A stretch of DNA of 64,000 bases from Marinomonas colpomeniae. GTDB taxonomy: Bacteria; Pseudomonadota; Gammaproteobacteria; Pseudomonadales; Marinomonadaceae. This document shows positions 55,299-64,000 of the stretch, piece after piece. The position numbers and the translations under genes were made by a program. The number at the start of each line of letters is the position of its first letter. Position 1 is the stretch's first letter. The stretch covers positions 888,136 to 952,135 of the forward strand of contig NZ_JACYFC010000001.1 of the NCBI RefSeq assembly GCF_014803385.1, read 5' to 3'. Below the pieces are notes generated by a model, which had not been told where the DNA came from, did no database searches, and saw only the letters and a program-made list of their open reading frames with translations.

Positions 55299-56552
55299 AT
55301 GCAGCATTATTCCGGCTTTGGATTGTTAAAGCACAGTTTGAGTCATCATGAAAACTGGCAGCGGGTGTGGCGTAATCCTACGCCAAAGAAAAAATACGAT
55401 GTCATCATTATTGGTGGCGGTGGTCACGGTTTGGCGACGGCATATTACTTGGCGAAAGAGCATGGAATCACTAATGTAGCTGTGCTGGAAAAAGGCCATT
55501 TAGGAGGAGGTAACGCGTCTCGTAATACCACTATTGTACGTTCTAACTACCTTTGGGATGAGTCTGCGGCGTTGTACGAGCATTCCATGCAGCTATGGGA
55601 AGGTCTTGCACAAGAACTAAATTACAACGTGATGTTTTCTCAGCGAGGTGTTTATCATACCTGTCATACATTGCAGGACATGCGAGCGAATGAACGTCTT
55701 GTTGCTGCTAATCGCTTGCAGGGCATTGATAATGAAATGGTCGATGCCGAGCAACTACAAAAAGAAATCCCAACGCTAGATTGTTCGAAAAACTCCCGTT
55801 ACCCAATTATGGGCGCATCGGTTCAGCGCCGTGCGGGTAACGCACGTCACGATGCGGTTGCTTGGGGTTATGCTCGAGCAGCGGATGCATTGGGTGTTGA
55901 TCTAATACAAAACTGCGAAGTGATTGATATGGAAATCAATGACGGCAAAATCACTGGCGTGAAAACGAAACAATACGGTGTGCTAAAAGCAGATCGTGTT
56001 GGCTGCGTGGTCGCAGGTAATAGTGGTGTGTTGGCGAAAATGGCTGGCTTTGAATTACCCGTAGAATCTCACCCTCTACAGGCTCTGGTCTCCGAACCGA
56101 TCAAACCTTTCCTTGATACCGTAGTGATGTCTAACCATGTACATGGCTATATGAGTCAATCGGATAAAGGCGATTTGGTTATCGGTGCTGGGATTGATGG
56201 TTGGGTTGGATATGGGCAACGTGGTTCTTACGGCATTATTGAACAAACCGTTCAGGCCATTGTTGAATTGTTCCCTTGTGCCAGTCGAGTTCGTATGAAC
56301 CGTCAGTGGGGTGGCATTGTTGATGCGTGCCCAGATGCGAGCCCAATTATTTCAGAAACACCCGTGAAAAACTTATTCTTTAACTGTGGTTGGGGAACGG
56401 GTGGATTTAAAGGTACGCCTGGATCTGGAAACCTGTTTGCCCATACGTTAGCCAATGGCAAGCCACATCAGATAGCGGAACCTTTCTCTATGCAGCGTTT
56501 TCATACTGGTGCACTAATTGATGAACATGGCGCTGCCGGTGTAGCACACTAA
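55299..56552 (+). CDS. soxB: Sarcosine oxidase, beta subunit
   Basis: This 417-residue subunit of heterotetrameric sarcosine oxidase carries non-covalent FAD and covalent FMN. The FAD loop is [17 protein letters not shown], and [13 protein letters not shown] holds the histidine (about 184) that attaches FMN in this family. [15 protein letters not shown] and [16 protein letters not shown] are further signatures. The enzyme oxidises sarcosine to glycine and passes the methyl carbon to tetrahydrofolate. Confidence 0.95.
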   Translation: MQHYSGFGLLKHSLSHHENWQRVWRNPTPKKKYDVIIIGGGGHGLATAYYLAKEHGITNVAVLEKGHLGGGNASRNTTIVRSNYLWDESAALYEHSMQLWEGLAQELNYNVMFSQRGVYHTCHTLQDMRANERLVAANRLQGIDNEMVDAEQLQKEIPTLDCSKNSRYPIMGASVQRRAGNARHDAVAWGYARAADALGVDLIQNCEVIDMEINDGKITGVKTKQYGVLKADRVGCVVAGNSGVLAKMAGFELPVESHPLQALVSEPIKPFLDTVVMSNHVHGYMSQSDKGDLVIGAGIDGWVGYGQRGSYGIIEQTVQAIVELFPCASRVRMNRQWGGIVDACPDASPIISETPVKNLFFNCGWGTGGFKGTPGSGNLFAHTLANGKPHQIAEPFSMQRFHTGALIDEHGAAGVAH

Positions 56553-56565
56553 TAAGGGGATGAAA

Positions 56566-56931
56566 ATGTTACATATTTACTGCCCGCATTGTGCGGAATA
56601 CCGTGTAGAAACAGAATTTCACGCCGCAGGACAGGCACACATTGCTCGTCCACTAGACCCAGAAGCGTGCTCTGATCAGGAGTGGGGTGAATATCTATTT
56701 TTCCGCAAAAACCCTCGAGGCCTTCATCATGAGTTATGGGTACATGCAGCGGGTTGTCGAAAATTCTTCAACATGACTCGAGACACCCAGAGCTACGAAA
56801 TTAAAGAAGTCTACAAGGTCGGTGAAAAACCCTCTGTAGTTGATAGCCCTGCTCAGCAAAAAGCTATGTCTATGGAAACGGTGTCTGAAGAAACTGTGTC
56901 TGGGGAAAATATGTCAGGAGCGCAATCATGA
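56566..56931 (+). CDS. soxD: Sarcosine oxidase, delta subunit
   Basis: This roughly 121-residue small subunit has a zinc site starting with CPHC at residues 6-9 and a later AAGCRKFF. The stretch EYRVETEFHAAGQAHIARP is characteristic. I start at the ATG at 56566, six bases after AAGGGG; an ATG at 56560 is in frame but sits on that site. The last 20 residues form an unusual tail with MET/VSEE/VSGE-like repetition, beyond the usual SoxD end. It overlaps soxA by four bases. Confidence 0.93.
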   Translation: MLHIYCPHCAEYRVETEFHAAGQAHIARPLDPEACSDQEWGEYLFFRKNPRGLHHELWVHAAGCRKFFNMTRDTQSYEIKEVYKVGEKPSVVDSPAQQKAMSMETVSEETVSGENMSGAQS

Positions 56932-59900
56932 CTCAACAGAATCGCCTCATTAATGGTGGGCGTATTGATCGCTCAGAACCGTTAACGTTTACTTATAACG
57001 GCAAAAAATACAAAGGCTATAAAGGAGATACGTTGGCCTCTGCGATGCTCGCAAATGGTATCGATGTGGTTGCACGTAGTTTCAAATACAGTCGTCCACG
57101 GGGCATTGTTGCTGCCGGTGCAGAAGAGCCAAATGCCGTATTGCAATTAGGTGCAACGGAAGCGACTCAAGTTCCGAATGTAAGAGCGACACAACAAGAA
57201 TTATTTAATGGCTTAGTCTCCGCGTCGACCAATGGTTGGCCGAGTGTTGATACAGATGTAATGGGCATGGTCGGTAAAGTCGGCGGTAACATGATGCCAC
57301 CGGGTTTCTATTACAAAACCTTCATGTTTCCAGAATCGCTTTGGAGCACTTACGAGTCTGTGATTCGTAAAGCCGCAGGCATTGGTCGCGCACCGAAAGA
57401 ACATGATCCAGACACCTACGATACGATCAATCAGCATTGCGATGTTATGGTTGTTGGCGCAGGCCCTGCTGGTTTGGTTGCGGCGTTAACCGCGGCCCGT
57501 GGTGGTGCTCGAGTTATTATTGCGGACGAACAAAATGAGTTTGGTGGAAGCCTACTTAACGGAACAGAGCAACTTGATGGAAAGCCTGCTGATGAGTGGG
57601 TTCAAACAATCGTTGAAGAGTTAAATACGTATGACGATGTCATGCTATTACCACGGTCAACGGTTAACGGTTATCACGATCATAACTATCTAACGATACA
57701 TGAACGTCGTACCGATCATTTGGCAGACAAAGCGCCAGTGAATCAAGTACGTCAGCGTATGCATCGAGTTCGTGCTAAATGGGTTGTACTTGCAACAGGC
57801 GCTCATGAGCGTCCTTTAGTCTACTCAAACAATGATGTGCCTGGTTGTATGATTACAGGTGCTGTATCGGCTTATATTAATCGTTATGGTGTTGTACCGG
57901 GTAATGATTTAGTGGTCATGACTACCAATGACTACGGTTACCAAGCCGCGTTAGATTGGTCAGATGCTGGCCGAAAAGTGGTCGCAATTGTCGATACACG
58001 AGATGTTGCAACAGGAGACCTAATTGAAGAAGCGCGTAAGCGTGGTCTGAATATTATTCCAGGCTCTGCCGTCATTGAAGTGCAGGGTGCTAAACGTGTT
58101 ACAGGTGTTTCTGTCGCGGATCTGAATGCGGATGGTACAAAAATCGTCGGATCAGTCACGAAATTGAAAGCCGATACGGTGGCCACTTCTGGTGGTTGGA
58201 GTCCGGTTATTCATTTGTCTTGTCATACTGGTAGTCGTCCTGTTTGGGATGACACTGTCGTGGGCTTCCTACCGGGGCCTACATTGCAGAAGCAACTGAC
58301 AGCAGGTGGTGTTAATGGTCAGTATGAAACCGAGATTGTTTTACAGGAAGGTTTAGACGCTGGTCAGAAAGCATTGGCTGAAGTCGGTTTGGCTGCGGTT
58401 GATGTCGTTTTACCTACCGTCAAAACGCTCAAAATCACGGCACCAATGAGTCTGTTCCATATCCCTCATTTGAAACCTACTTCCCAAGCACCTAAACAGT
58501 TTGTTGATTATCAAACTGACGTTACTGCGGCTGGCATTGAAATAGCGTGTCGTGAAGGCTTTGAAGCAATTGAACATGTGAAGCGTTATACCGCGATGGG
58601 TTTTGGTACGGATCAAGGTAAATTGGGCAACATCAATGGCATGGCCGTGGCGGCCAAAGCGCTTAATAAAACGATTCCAGAAACAGGTACGACAGTATTT
58701 CGTCCTAATTATACGCCGATTGCATTCGGTGCGATTATTGGACGTAACAGTGGCGCCTTGTTCGAGCCAGAACGTTACACAGCGATGCATAAATGGCACG
58801 TTGAACAGGGTGCATTGTTTGAAGATGTTGGCCAGTGGAAGCGTCCATGGTATTACCCTCAAGGCAACGAAACGATGCAACAAACACTTAATCGTGAGTG
58901 TTTAGCAGTACGCAACAAAGTCGGCATTCTAGATGCATCCACCTTAGGTAAAATTGATATACAAGGTAAAGATGCTCGCGAATTCCTTGGTCGTGTTTAT
59001 TCTAATGCTTGGGCGAAATTAGCGATCGGGAAATGTCGTTACGGCTTAATGTGTGGTGAAGACGGCATGGTGTTTGATGACGGTGTAACCGCTTGTCTTG
59101 GTGAAAACCACTTCCTAATGACCACCACCAGTGGTGGCGCTGCGCATGTTTATGAGTGGCTGGAAATTTACCATCAAACAGAGTGGCCAGAGCTGGAAGT
59201 GTACTTCAATACGGTTACCGATCACTGGTCAACGGCGACGATTACAGGCCCTAACAGCCGTAAATTACTCGAAGAGTTAACCGATTTTGATGTGACGAAT
59301 GACAATTTCCGTTACATGGATTGGAAACAGATTACGGTAGCGGGTGTTCCTGCACGTGTATTCCGTATTTCCTTCACAGGTGAACTGTCATTTGAGATCA
59401 ACGTACAGGCAAACTACGGAATGCCAGTATGGGAAAAACTGATCGAAGCAGGAGAAAAACACGGTCTAACGCCTTACGGTACAGAAACCATGCATGTTCT
59501 TCGTGCCGAAAAAGGTTTCATCATTACAGGTCAAGATACGGATGGATCGGTTCATCCTTATGATCTTGGTATGGGGTGGTGTGTCTCTAACCAGAAACCA
59601 TTCAGCTACATTGGTAAACGCGGCATGAATCGTTCAGATTGTGTCCGTAAAAACCGTAAGCAAATGGTTGGTCTAAAAACCAAAGATCCTATGAAGGTGA
59701 TTCCAGAAGGATCGCAAGCGGTACTCGATCCTAAAGCGCCAATGCCGGTTCCAATGGAAGGACACATTAGCTCAAGTTATTGGAGTGAATCATTAGGTCA
59801 TTCTATTGCAATGGGCTTTATAAAAGATGGTCTCGAAAAAATGGGTGACACAGTGTATTACCCAATGGCCGATGGTACTGTGATTGAAGCTGAAATTTGC

Positions 59901-59945
59901 AGCCCGATCTTCTTTGATCCGAAAGGGGAGCGTCAAAATGTCTGA
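56928..59945 (+). CDS. soxA: Sarcosine oxidase, alpha subunit
   Basis: This 1005-residue subunit has an N-terminal [2Fe-2S]-ferredoxin-like fold without cluster (KGYKGDTLASAMLANG, about 20-100). A nucleotide-binding flavoprotein half follows (VVGAGPAGLVAALTAARGG, about 172-192). The C-terminal aminomethyltransferase-like half binds tetrahydrofolate, from about residue 600 (VGILDASTLGKIDIQGKDA) to the end. It takes the formaldehyde equivalent made at SoxB. It overlaps soxG by eight bases. Confidence 0.97.
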   Translation: MTQQNRLINGGRIDRSEPLTFTYNGKKYKGYKGDTLASAMLANGIDVVARSFKYSRPRGIVAAGAEEPNAVLQLGATEATQVPNVRATQQELFNGLVSASTNGWPSVDTDVMGMVGKVGGNMMPPGFYYKTFMFPESLWSTYESVIRKAAGIGRAPKEHDPDTYDTINQHCDVMVVGAGPAGLVAALTAARGGARVIIADEQNEFGGSLLNGTEQLDGKPADEWVQTIVEELNTYDDVMLLPRSTVNGYHDHNYLTIHERRTDHLADKAPVNQVRQRMHRVRAKWVVLATGAHERPLVYSNNDVPGCMITGAVSAYINRYGVVPGNDLVVMTTNDYGYQAALDWSDAGRKVVAIVDTRDVATGDLIEEARKRGLNIIPGSAVIEVQGAKRVTGVSVADLNADGTKIVGSVTKLKADTVATSGGWSPVIHLSCHTGSRPVWDDTVVGFLPGPTLQKQLTAGGVNGQYETEIVLQEGLDAGQKALAEVGLAAVDVVLPTVKTLKITAPMSLFHIPHLKPTSQAPKQFVDYQTDVTAAGIEIACREGFEAIEHVKRYTAMGFGTDQGKLGNINGMAVAAKALNKTIPETGTTVFRPNYTPIAFGAIIGRNSGALFEPERYTAMHKWHVEQGALFEDVGQWKRPWYYPQGNETMQQTLNRECLAVRNKVGILDASTLGKIDIQGKDAREFLGRVYSNAWAKLAIGKCRYGLMCGEDGMVFDDGVTACLGENHFLMTTTSGGAAHVYEWLEIYHQTEWPELEVYFNTVTDHWSTATITGPNSRKLLEELTDFDVTNDNFRYMDWKQITVAGVPARVFRISFTGELSFEINVQANYGMPVWEKLIEAGEKHGLTPYGTETMHVLRAEKGFIITGQDTDGSVHPYDLGMGWCVSNQKPFSYIGKRGMNRSDCVRKNRKQMVGLKTKDPMKVIPEGSQAVLDPKAPMPVPMEGHISSSYWSESLGHSIAMGFIKDGLEKMGDTVYYPMADGTVIEAEICSPIFFDPKGERQNV

Positions 59946-60609
59946 TCTGAATACTATGACGGCAGCAGAAAGTGCCGCCACAAAAGCGGCCGTGATGGAC
60001 CAATTGCCTAGTTCTGAAATAGAAGGTCAGTCACCATTACATCACGCAGACCTACTAAGTCTTGCAACGCAAGGACCCAGTACAGGTGGTATTCACTTTC
60101 GTGAGCACAAATTGTTAGGTCATTTGACGCTACGCTGCAATGCAGAAAATGCAGACCAGTTAGCGGCGGTTGAGCGTGTATTGGGTGTCGGATTACCGAT
60201 ACAGCCATTGACGAGCAACGAAAGTGGCGATTATTCGATTCGCTGGTTGTCACCTGATGAATGGCTCATTTTAGTGCCTGGGTTAGAAGCGTTTGAGATC
60301 GAAACAAAGTTTCGTGATGAAATGCCAGGACACTATTCACTGGTGAACAGCAGTGGTGGTTCGACCGTATTAGAGTTGTCTGGTGAAAACGTGGTTGAGT
60401 TACTGCAGAAGGCGACACCCATTGACCTCCATTTAAAGGCGTTTCCAGTAGGTAAGGTGGTTTCGACCTTGTTTGCTAAAAGCACTACGACCATGCGCCG
60501 TACTGGTGAGCAGCGTTTTGAATTAGTCGTTCGACGTTCGTTTTCAGACTATATCTGGCTTTGGATTCAAGATGCTAGTTTAGAGTATGGCCTTGTAATC
60601 GAGGCCTAA
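59938..60609 (+). CDS. soxG: Sarcosine oxidase, gamma subunit
   Basis: This 223-residue subunit completes the SoxBDAG complex. It shows the gamma-type pattern: SPLHHADLLSLATQGPSTGGI near the start, RWLSPDEWLILVPG in the middle and RRTGEQRFELVVRRSFSDY near the end. The ATG at 59938 follows GGGGAG. A longer in-frame reading to 59884 lies within soxA and is not needed. A terminator follows. Confidence 0.93.
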   Translation: MSDLNTMTAAESAATKAAVMDQLPSSEIEGQSPLHHADLLSLATQGPSTGGIHFREHKLLGHLTLRCNAENADQLAAVERVLGVGLPIQPLTSNESGDYSIRWLSPDEWLILVPGLEAFEIETKFRDEMPGHYSLVNSSGGSTVLELSGENVVELLQKATPIDLHLKAFPVGKVVSTLFAKSTTTMRRTGEQRFELVVRRSFSDYIWLWIQDASLEYGLVIEA

Positions 60610-60629
60610 TGTTCTTTCCCCATACCATC

Positions 60630-60660
60630 AAGGCTGGCCGTTTTTCGGTCAGCCTTTTTA
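60630..60660 (+). terminator. Terminator after soxG
   Basis: AAGGCTGGCCG (60630-60640) pairs with CGGTCAGCCTT (60646-60656), with one G-T pair, around a T loop, followed by TTTA. It lies 20 bases after the soxG stop. purU starts soon after, so some read-through may occur. Confidence 0.85.
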
Positions 60661-60690
60661 GTGGAAAAAAATCATATTAAGAGACAGTTT

Positions 60691-61557
60691 ATGAAATCTA
60701 AAACCTTACCTTGGATCTTTACGGCCAGCTGCCCAAGCGTCATCGGCACAGTAGACGTTGTTACTCGCTACATGGCAGAAGCAGAAAACTACATAGATGA
60801 AATACATTCTTTTGATGATAGAGAATCTGGCCTTTTCTTTATCCGTATCGAATTTTTCCCACAAAGCGATGACTTTTCAGAAGAGAGCTTCAGCACGACA
60901 TTTGGGCCACGTGCTGCAGAATTTGGTATGGGTTGGGAGCTAACTGAGCCCAATCACCGCCCTAAAGTGGCGATCATGGTGTCTAAATATGACCATTGCT
61001 TAAACGACTTATTGTACCGTTTTCGCACCAATCAGCTGAACATTGATGTAACCGTTATTATCTCTAATCATCCAGATTTAGAGCCTTTAGCCAAATGGCA
61101 TGACATCCCTTATTACCATTTACCAATCAGTGCTGAAACCAAGCTAGAGCAAGAGGCAAAAGTGATTGAGCTAATCGAACAATACGACACAGAACTTGTC
61201 GTACTTGCCCGTTACATGCAAGTGTTGTCGCCAAGCATGTGCCAATACCTAGATGGCCGAGCGATCAACATACATCACTCCTTGTTACCAGGTTTTAAAG
61301 GCGCTCGCCCTTACCACCAAGCGTGGGAAAAAGGCGTGAAAATGGTCGGTGCTACCGCTCACTACGTCAACAATGACCTAGATGAAGGGCCAATTATTTC
61401 CCAAGGAATACAAACTGTAAGCCATGCTCTATACCCAGAAGACCTTATTGCGAAAGGGCAAGACGTGGAAAGGGTAACCTTATTCAATGCCGTGAAATGC
61501 CACGTAGAGAAACGTGTCTTTTTGAATGGAAAACGCACCGTCATTTTTGGTGGCTAA
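60691..61557 (+). CDS. purU: Formyltetrahydrofolate deformylase
   Basis: This 288-residue enzyme hydrolyses 10-formyl-THF to formate and THF. It has an N-terminal ACT-like domain (residues 1-85, with TASCPSVIGTVDVVTRYM) and a formyltransferase-fold domain with INIHHSLLPGFKGARPYHQA and NDLDEGPIISQ. I use the ATG at 60691 preceded by AGAGACAG; a GTG at 60661 lies inside the terminator region. Next to soxBDAG it restores free THF loaded by sarcosine oxidation, as in other sox clusters, although glyA and formate dehydrogenase are not nearby. Confidence 0.93.
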   Translation: MKSKTLPWIFTASCPSVIGTVDVVTRYMAEAENYIDEIHSFDDRESGLFFIRIEFFPQSDDFSEESFSTTFGPRAAEFGMGWELTEPNHRPKVAIMVSKYDHCLNDLLYRFRTNQLNIDVTVIISNHPDLEPLAKWHDIPYYHLPISAETKLEQEAKVIELIEQYDTELVVLARYMQVLSPSMCQYLDGRAINIHHSLLPGFKGARPYHQAWEKGVKMVGATAHYVNNDLDEGPIISQGIQTVSHALYPEDLIAKGQDVERVTLFNAVKCHVEKRVFLNGKRTVIFGG

Positions 61558-61578
61558 GGTGTTTTGGTATTGAAAACA

Positions 61579-61608
61579 AAAAGCCGCTCTTGAAGCGGCT
61601 TTTTTGTT
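61579..61608. terminator. Terminator between purU and the toxin gene
   Basis: AAAAGCCGCT (61579-61588) pairs with AGCGGCTTTT (61594-61603) around a 5-base loop, followed by more T. Symmetric A/T flanks allow it to act on both convergent units. Confidence 0.9.
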
Positions 61609-61624
61609 CTTTAAAGTGTCCCGT

Positions 61625-61921
61625 TTAAACTCGTAATATCCATTTTTTAGGCTCGCGTGCGCAATGCATAACAGCAAAAATGATAATGATGTCTTCATGT
61701 ATTTTATAAAAAATACTATATGGAAATTTGTTCACTAAAGCCCGATGAAGTGTTTTGTGAATGACTGGGTATTGCTTCGGATTATCAGATATTTTTGACA
61801 GTGAAGCTTCGATACACTGGATAAAGTCAGTGCCTAATCCAATCTTACATTGTTCGAAATAGGAATAAGCTTCTTTTAGGTCATCCTCGACCTTTGGACG
61901 TATCCTTACTTGATATGACAT
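61625..61921 (-). CDS. RelE/ParE-family toxin
   Basis: This 98-residue basic protein has the ParE pattern: RIRPKVEDDLKEAYSYFEQ at the N-terminus, a central RALVNKFPYSIFYKI, and a C-terminal IIFAVMHCAREPKKW. Such toxins poison gyrase (ParE) or cleave mRNA (RelE); which applies here cannot be told. The start overlaps the stop of the upstream antitoxin gene by one base, the normal antitoxin-first arrangement. Confidence 0.88.
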   Translation of the reverse strand: MSYQVRIRPKVEDDLKEAYSYFEQCKIGLGTDFIQCIEASLSKISDNPKQYPVIHKTLHRALVNKFPYSIFYKIHEDIIIIFAVMHCAREPKKWILRV

Positions 61922-62124
61922 TAGGAACCTAATATTTTAGCTTTCACAGTATTCCAGTCTGAACCAATATTTTGATCTGATTCAAATTGAGCCAATCTAG
62001 TGTTCAATTCGTTTTTTTGCGCAGTTGTTAGTTCTATAACGTCCTGTTCATCCGCTACAGAATCCCAAAGCTGTTGAGCTAAGGTTACTTTTTCATTTGT
62101 ACTTAAATCGTCTAGTTTCATCAT
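61921..62124 (-). CDS. Addiction-module antitoxin
   Basis: This 67-residue acidic protein fits the addiction-module component family (TIGR02574 type): LSTNEKVTLAQQLWDSVADE followed by LTTAQKNELNTRLAQFE. It neutralises the toxin encoded immediately downstream and probably represses the pair. Two adjacent ATGs (62124 and 62121) are possible. The pair sits between housekeeping genes without visible mobile-element ends. Confidence 0.82.
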   Translation of the reverse strand: MMKLDDLSTNEKVTLAQQLWDSVADEQDVIELTTAQKNELNTRLAQFESDQNIGSDWNTVKAKILGS

Positions 62125-62293
62125 AATTACCTAACAATATTTGACGTTTCTTCAGTATAAAACGATTTTAGCTAAATGTAACTGATCATAGATAATACGT
62201 CACTGTTCTCATTTCTCACTATGTAATAAGATGTTCGTAATTTAAAAATACACGAGCAACAAGCCGACTCTTGAACAAGCAGAGAACCAGATT

Positions 62294-63796
62294 ATGTCAA
62301 ACTATGACCAACTTATTTCCCATTACCAAACCATCAATCACTTCAACCACGCTCAATCTATGTTGGGTTGGGACGCTGCTGCGAATATGCCAACAGGTGG
62401 TAGTGATGCACGCTCTCAAGCTATGGCGGAATTGTCTGTGCATGTTCACCGTTTATCGACTCAGCCACAACTTGGCGAGTGGTTTAACAATGCTGAAAAC
62501 GAATTGTTAAACGCAGAACAAACGCCGTTAATCACAGAAAAAAAGGCCAGCTTGCGAGAAATGAAACGCCAGTGGCAACAAGCCACTTTGGTGCCAGAAG
62601 ACTTGGTACAAGCGCAATCCATCGCGGGCTCCAAATGCGAACACGCTTGGCGATCACAACGTCAAGAAAACGATTGGACAGGCTTCGAGAAAAACTGGAA
62701 AGACGTCGTCGCCTTATCTCGTGAAGAAGCCGCCATTCGTGGCGAAGCATTAGGCTTGACGGCTTATGACGCCATGCTCGACAAATTTGAACCAGGCACG
62801 ACGACGGCGTCCCTTGATACGTTATTTTCAGATGTGAAAACATGGCTACCAGAGCTGATTGAAAAAGCACTCGCAAAGCAACAATCTGAATCTATCATCA
62901 TGCCATCGGGCACTTACCCAACCGCAGCGCAAAAGTCACTGGGGTTAGAAATTATGAAGCTGCTAAAGTTCGATTTCGACCATGGCCGATTAGATCAAAG
63001 TGTTCACCCATTTTGTGGCGGCGTACCATCCGATGTGCGAATCACCACGCGTTATGACGAAAGCGACTTTGTACAAGCGTTAATGGGCATCGTTCACGAA
63101 ACAGGCCACGCTCGTTACGAACAAGGTTTACCGAAAGCCTTTGCTGGTTTGCCAGTAGGGGAAGCGCGCTCCATGGGAATCCATGAATCCCAATCCCTAT
63201 TCTTTGAGATGCAAATTGGCCGCAGCAAAGACTTCATCACACACTTGTCACGCCTTTCTGCCGATGCTTTTAACGCATACAAAGACCCAGTATTCACGGA
63301 AGAAAATCTCTACAAACTCTACACACGCGTAGACAAAGGCTTTATCCGAGTCGACGCCGACGAACTGACTTACCCAGCGCACGTCATCATGCGTTATGAA
63401 ATAGAACGCGACCTGATCAACGGTGTCATCGAACACACAGACGTACCAGAAATTTGGGATGAGAAAATGAAAGCGTCTCTTGGCATCACAACCAAAGGCA
63501 ACTACAAAAACGGCTGCATGCAAGACATCCACTGGACAGACGGAAGTTTTGGCTATTTTCCTTCTTACACACTGGGCGCCATGTATGCGGCTCAATACAA
63601 AGCCACCATGACCAACACCGTCAACATAGAAGCGGCCATTCAAAGCGGCGACCTAAGCCCAATTTTCCAATGGCTCAACGACAACATCTGGTCACAAGCT
63701 TCGCTCCACACTACAGACGAACTCGTCAAACGCGTCACAGGTGAAGTGCTTAATGCAGAACACTTTAGAAAACACCTAGAAGCGCGTTATTTGTAG
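62294..63796 (+). CDS. M32-family (Taq-type) carboxypeptidase
   Basis: This 500-residue zinc metallocarboxypeptidase has the HExxH motif in IVHETGHARYEQG (His about 268 and 272) and the downstream MGIHESQSLFFE, with the third ligand and the family HESQ signature. DELTYPAHVIMRYEIERDL and YFPSYTLGAMYAAQ are also typical. It removes C-terminal amino acids, in the cytoplasm, and length is normal. Third-codon positions are visibly richer in C than in neighbouring genes. A strong ribosome site is not seen before the ATG. Confidence 0.93.
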   Translation: MSNYDQLISHYQTINHFNHAQSMLGWDAAANMPTGGSDARSQAMAELSVHVHRLSTQPQLGEWFNNAENELLNAEQTPLITEKKASLREMKRQWQQATLVPEDLVQAQSIAGSKCEHAWRSQRQENDWTGFEKNWKDVVALSREEAAIRGEALGLTAYDAMLDKFEPGTTTASLDTLFSDVKTWLPELIEKALAKQQSESIIMPSGTYPTAAQKSLGLEIMKLLKFDFDHGRLDQSVHPFCGGVPSDVRITTRYDESDFVQALMGIVHETGHARYEQGLPKAFAGLPVGEARSMGIHESQSLFFEMQIGRSKDFITHLSRLSADAFNAYKDPVFTEENLYKLYTRVDKGFIRVDADELTYPAHVIMRYEIERDLINGVIEHTDVPEIWDEKMKASLGITTKGNYKNGCMQDIHWTDGSFGYFPSYTLGAMYAAQYKATMTNTVNIEAAIQSGDLSPIFQWLNDNIWSQASLHTTDELVKRVTGEVLNAEHFRKHLEARYL

Positions 63797-63826
63797 TTTA
63801 ATCGTATTTTGAATAGCCGATTTGTT

Positions 63827-63865
63827 CCCTCCCTTTTCTTCAAGGGGAGGGTTAGGGAGGGGTTG
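63827..63865. repeat. GC-rich inverted repeat, possible dispersed intergenic element
   Basis: CCCTCCCTT (63827-63835) pairs with AAGGGGAGGG (63842-63851) with one extra G, and GTTAGGGAGGGG follows. This wording resembles short intergenic repeats seen in many proteobacterial genomes, and its composition is unlike the AT-rich gaps elsewhere in the window. Only one copy is present here. Confidence 0.5.
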
Positions 63866-63867
63866 TC

Positions 63868-63909
63868 ACGAACGGTTCCTTTCTCTTTCAAGGGTAGGGA
63901 ACCGTTCGT
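63868..63909. terminator. 12-bp perfect inverted repeat, probable bidirectional terminator
   Basis: ACGAACGGTTCC (63868-63879) and GGAACCGTTCGT (63898-63909) are exact complements with an 18-base loop, followed by TTTG. It lies about 70 bases after the carboxypeptidase stop and next to the GC-rich repeat. Confidence 0.65.
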
Positions 63910-63927
63910 TTTGTCCTCAGCTATAAA

Positions 63928-64000
63928 TTACTCATTTAACGCTTTTTCGCTCAAAATGAAACTGCGAATTTCTTTAGGAAAAATAAGTAATGAACTTGGA
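63928..64000 (-). CDS. Possible 3' end of a convergent gene (cut by the window)
   Basis: On the minus strand a frame is open from the window edge to a TAA at 63928-63930, giving 23 residues with a hydrophobic then charged pattern, ending KEIRSFILSEKALNE. It would be convergent with the carboxypeptidase gene across the inverted repeats. An alternative plus-strand start at 63956 is also open to the edge. The evidence is too short to name a product. Confidence 0.3.
   Translation of the reverse strand, partial: PSSLLIFPKEIRSFILSEKALNE

Noticed and set aside
58410-58905. 157-residue minus-strand and 100-residue plus-strand frames inside soxA
   Set aside because: Both are alternative-frame shadows of soxA; their composition is rich in Cys, His and Arg, as is typical of shadow frames.
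63248-63643. 131-residue minus-strand frame inside the M32 gene
   Set aside because: It arises from the C-rich third positions of the carboxypeptidase and has no start signal or domain.
63956-64000. Plus-strand gene start at the right edge
   Set aside because: An ATG at 63956 is open to the window edge, but it has no clear ribosome site and is only 15 codons long; the minus-strand alternative seemed slightly better.

Overview
The window looks like chromosome of a moderately AT-rich marine gammaproteobacterium, most likely an Oceanospirillales member close to Marinomonas. This is inferred from Pseudomonas-like gene neighbourhoods (DUF2066-purM-purN-DUF3108; gltA/sdhCDAB/sucAB/lpd/sucCD; soxBDAG-purU) at low GC, plus three TRAP transporters within 22 kb. 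No rRNA, tRNA, prophage, insertion sequence or CRISPR array was seen.

Region 1 (1-10.9 kb) is assimilatory nitrate use. It holds the tail of nrtA, nrtB, an nrt ATPase, an FAD/NADH oxidoreductase and nirBD. A second unit, nasA-ybiB-mobA, has its own leader: a sigma-54-type promoter followed by a two-hairpin RNA whose second hairpin competes with an intrinsic terminator. That is the architecture of an ANTAR (NasR/NasT) antitermination target.

Region 2 (10.9-30 kb) is housekeeping: DUF3108, purN and purM on the minus strand, divergent DUF2066 plus a zinc-ribbon protein, then gltA divergent from sdhCDAB-sucAB-lpd-sucCD. SucB carries two nearly identical lipoyl domains. A CWC-family small protein and an L-2-hydroxyglutarate oxidase follow.

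Region 3 (30.5-39.9 kb) is a hexuronate locus: a ManA-like cupin, a beta-hydroxyacid dehydrogenase with a GRT motif, TRAP transporter 1, an ExuR/UxuR-like regulator, and uxuB-uxuA. TGGTNNACCA palindromes lie in the regulator/uxuB gap and inside uxuB. No uronate isomerase is in the window.

Region 4 (39.9-45.6 kb) is an aromatic-ring locus: a RutE/TcpB-like nitroreductase, OsmC, TRAP transporter 2 and a hydroxyquinol-type intradiol dioxygenase, with a divergent YCII protein. The reductase/dioxygenase pair resembles TcpB-TcpC, but no monooxygenase or maleylacetate reductase is present.

Region 5 (45.7-54.9 kb) contains a LysE exporter with a divergent LysR gene, a gamma-butyrobetaine-hydroxylase-like dioxygenase with a divergent LysR gene, an AraC regulator, TRAP transporter 3, and an ornithine-cyclodeaminase-family enzyme. 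Region 6 (55.3-64 kb) has heterotetrameric sarcosine oxidase soxBDAG with purU for one-carbon recycling, a ParE-type toxin-antitoxin pair, an M32 carboxypeptidase, GC-rich inverted repeats, and perhaps the 3' end of a convergent gene at the window edge.
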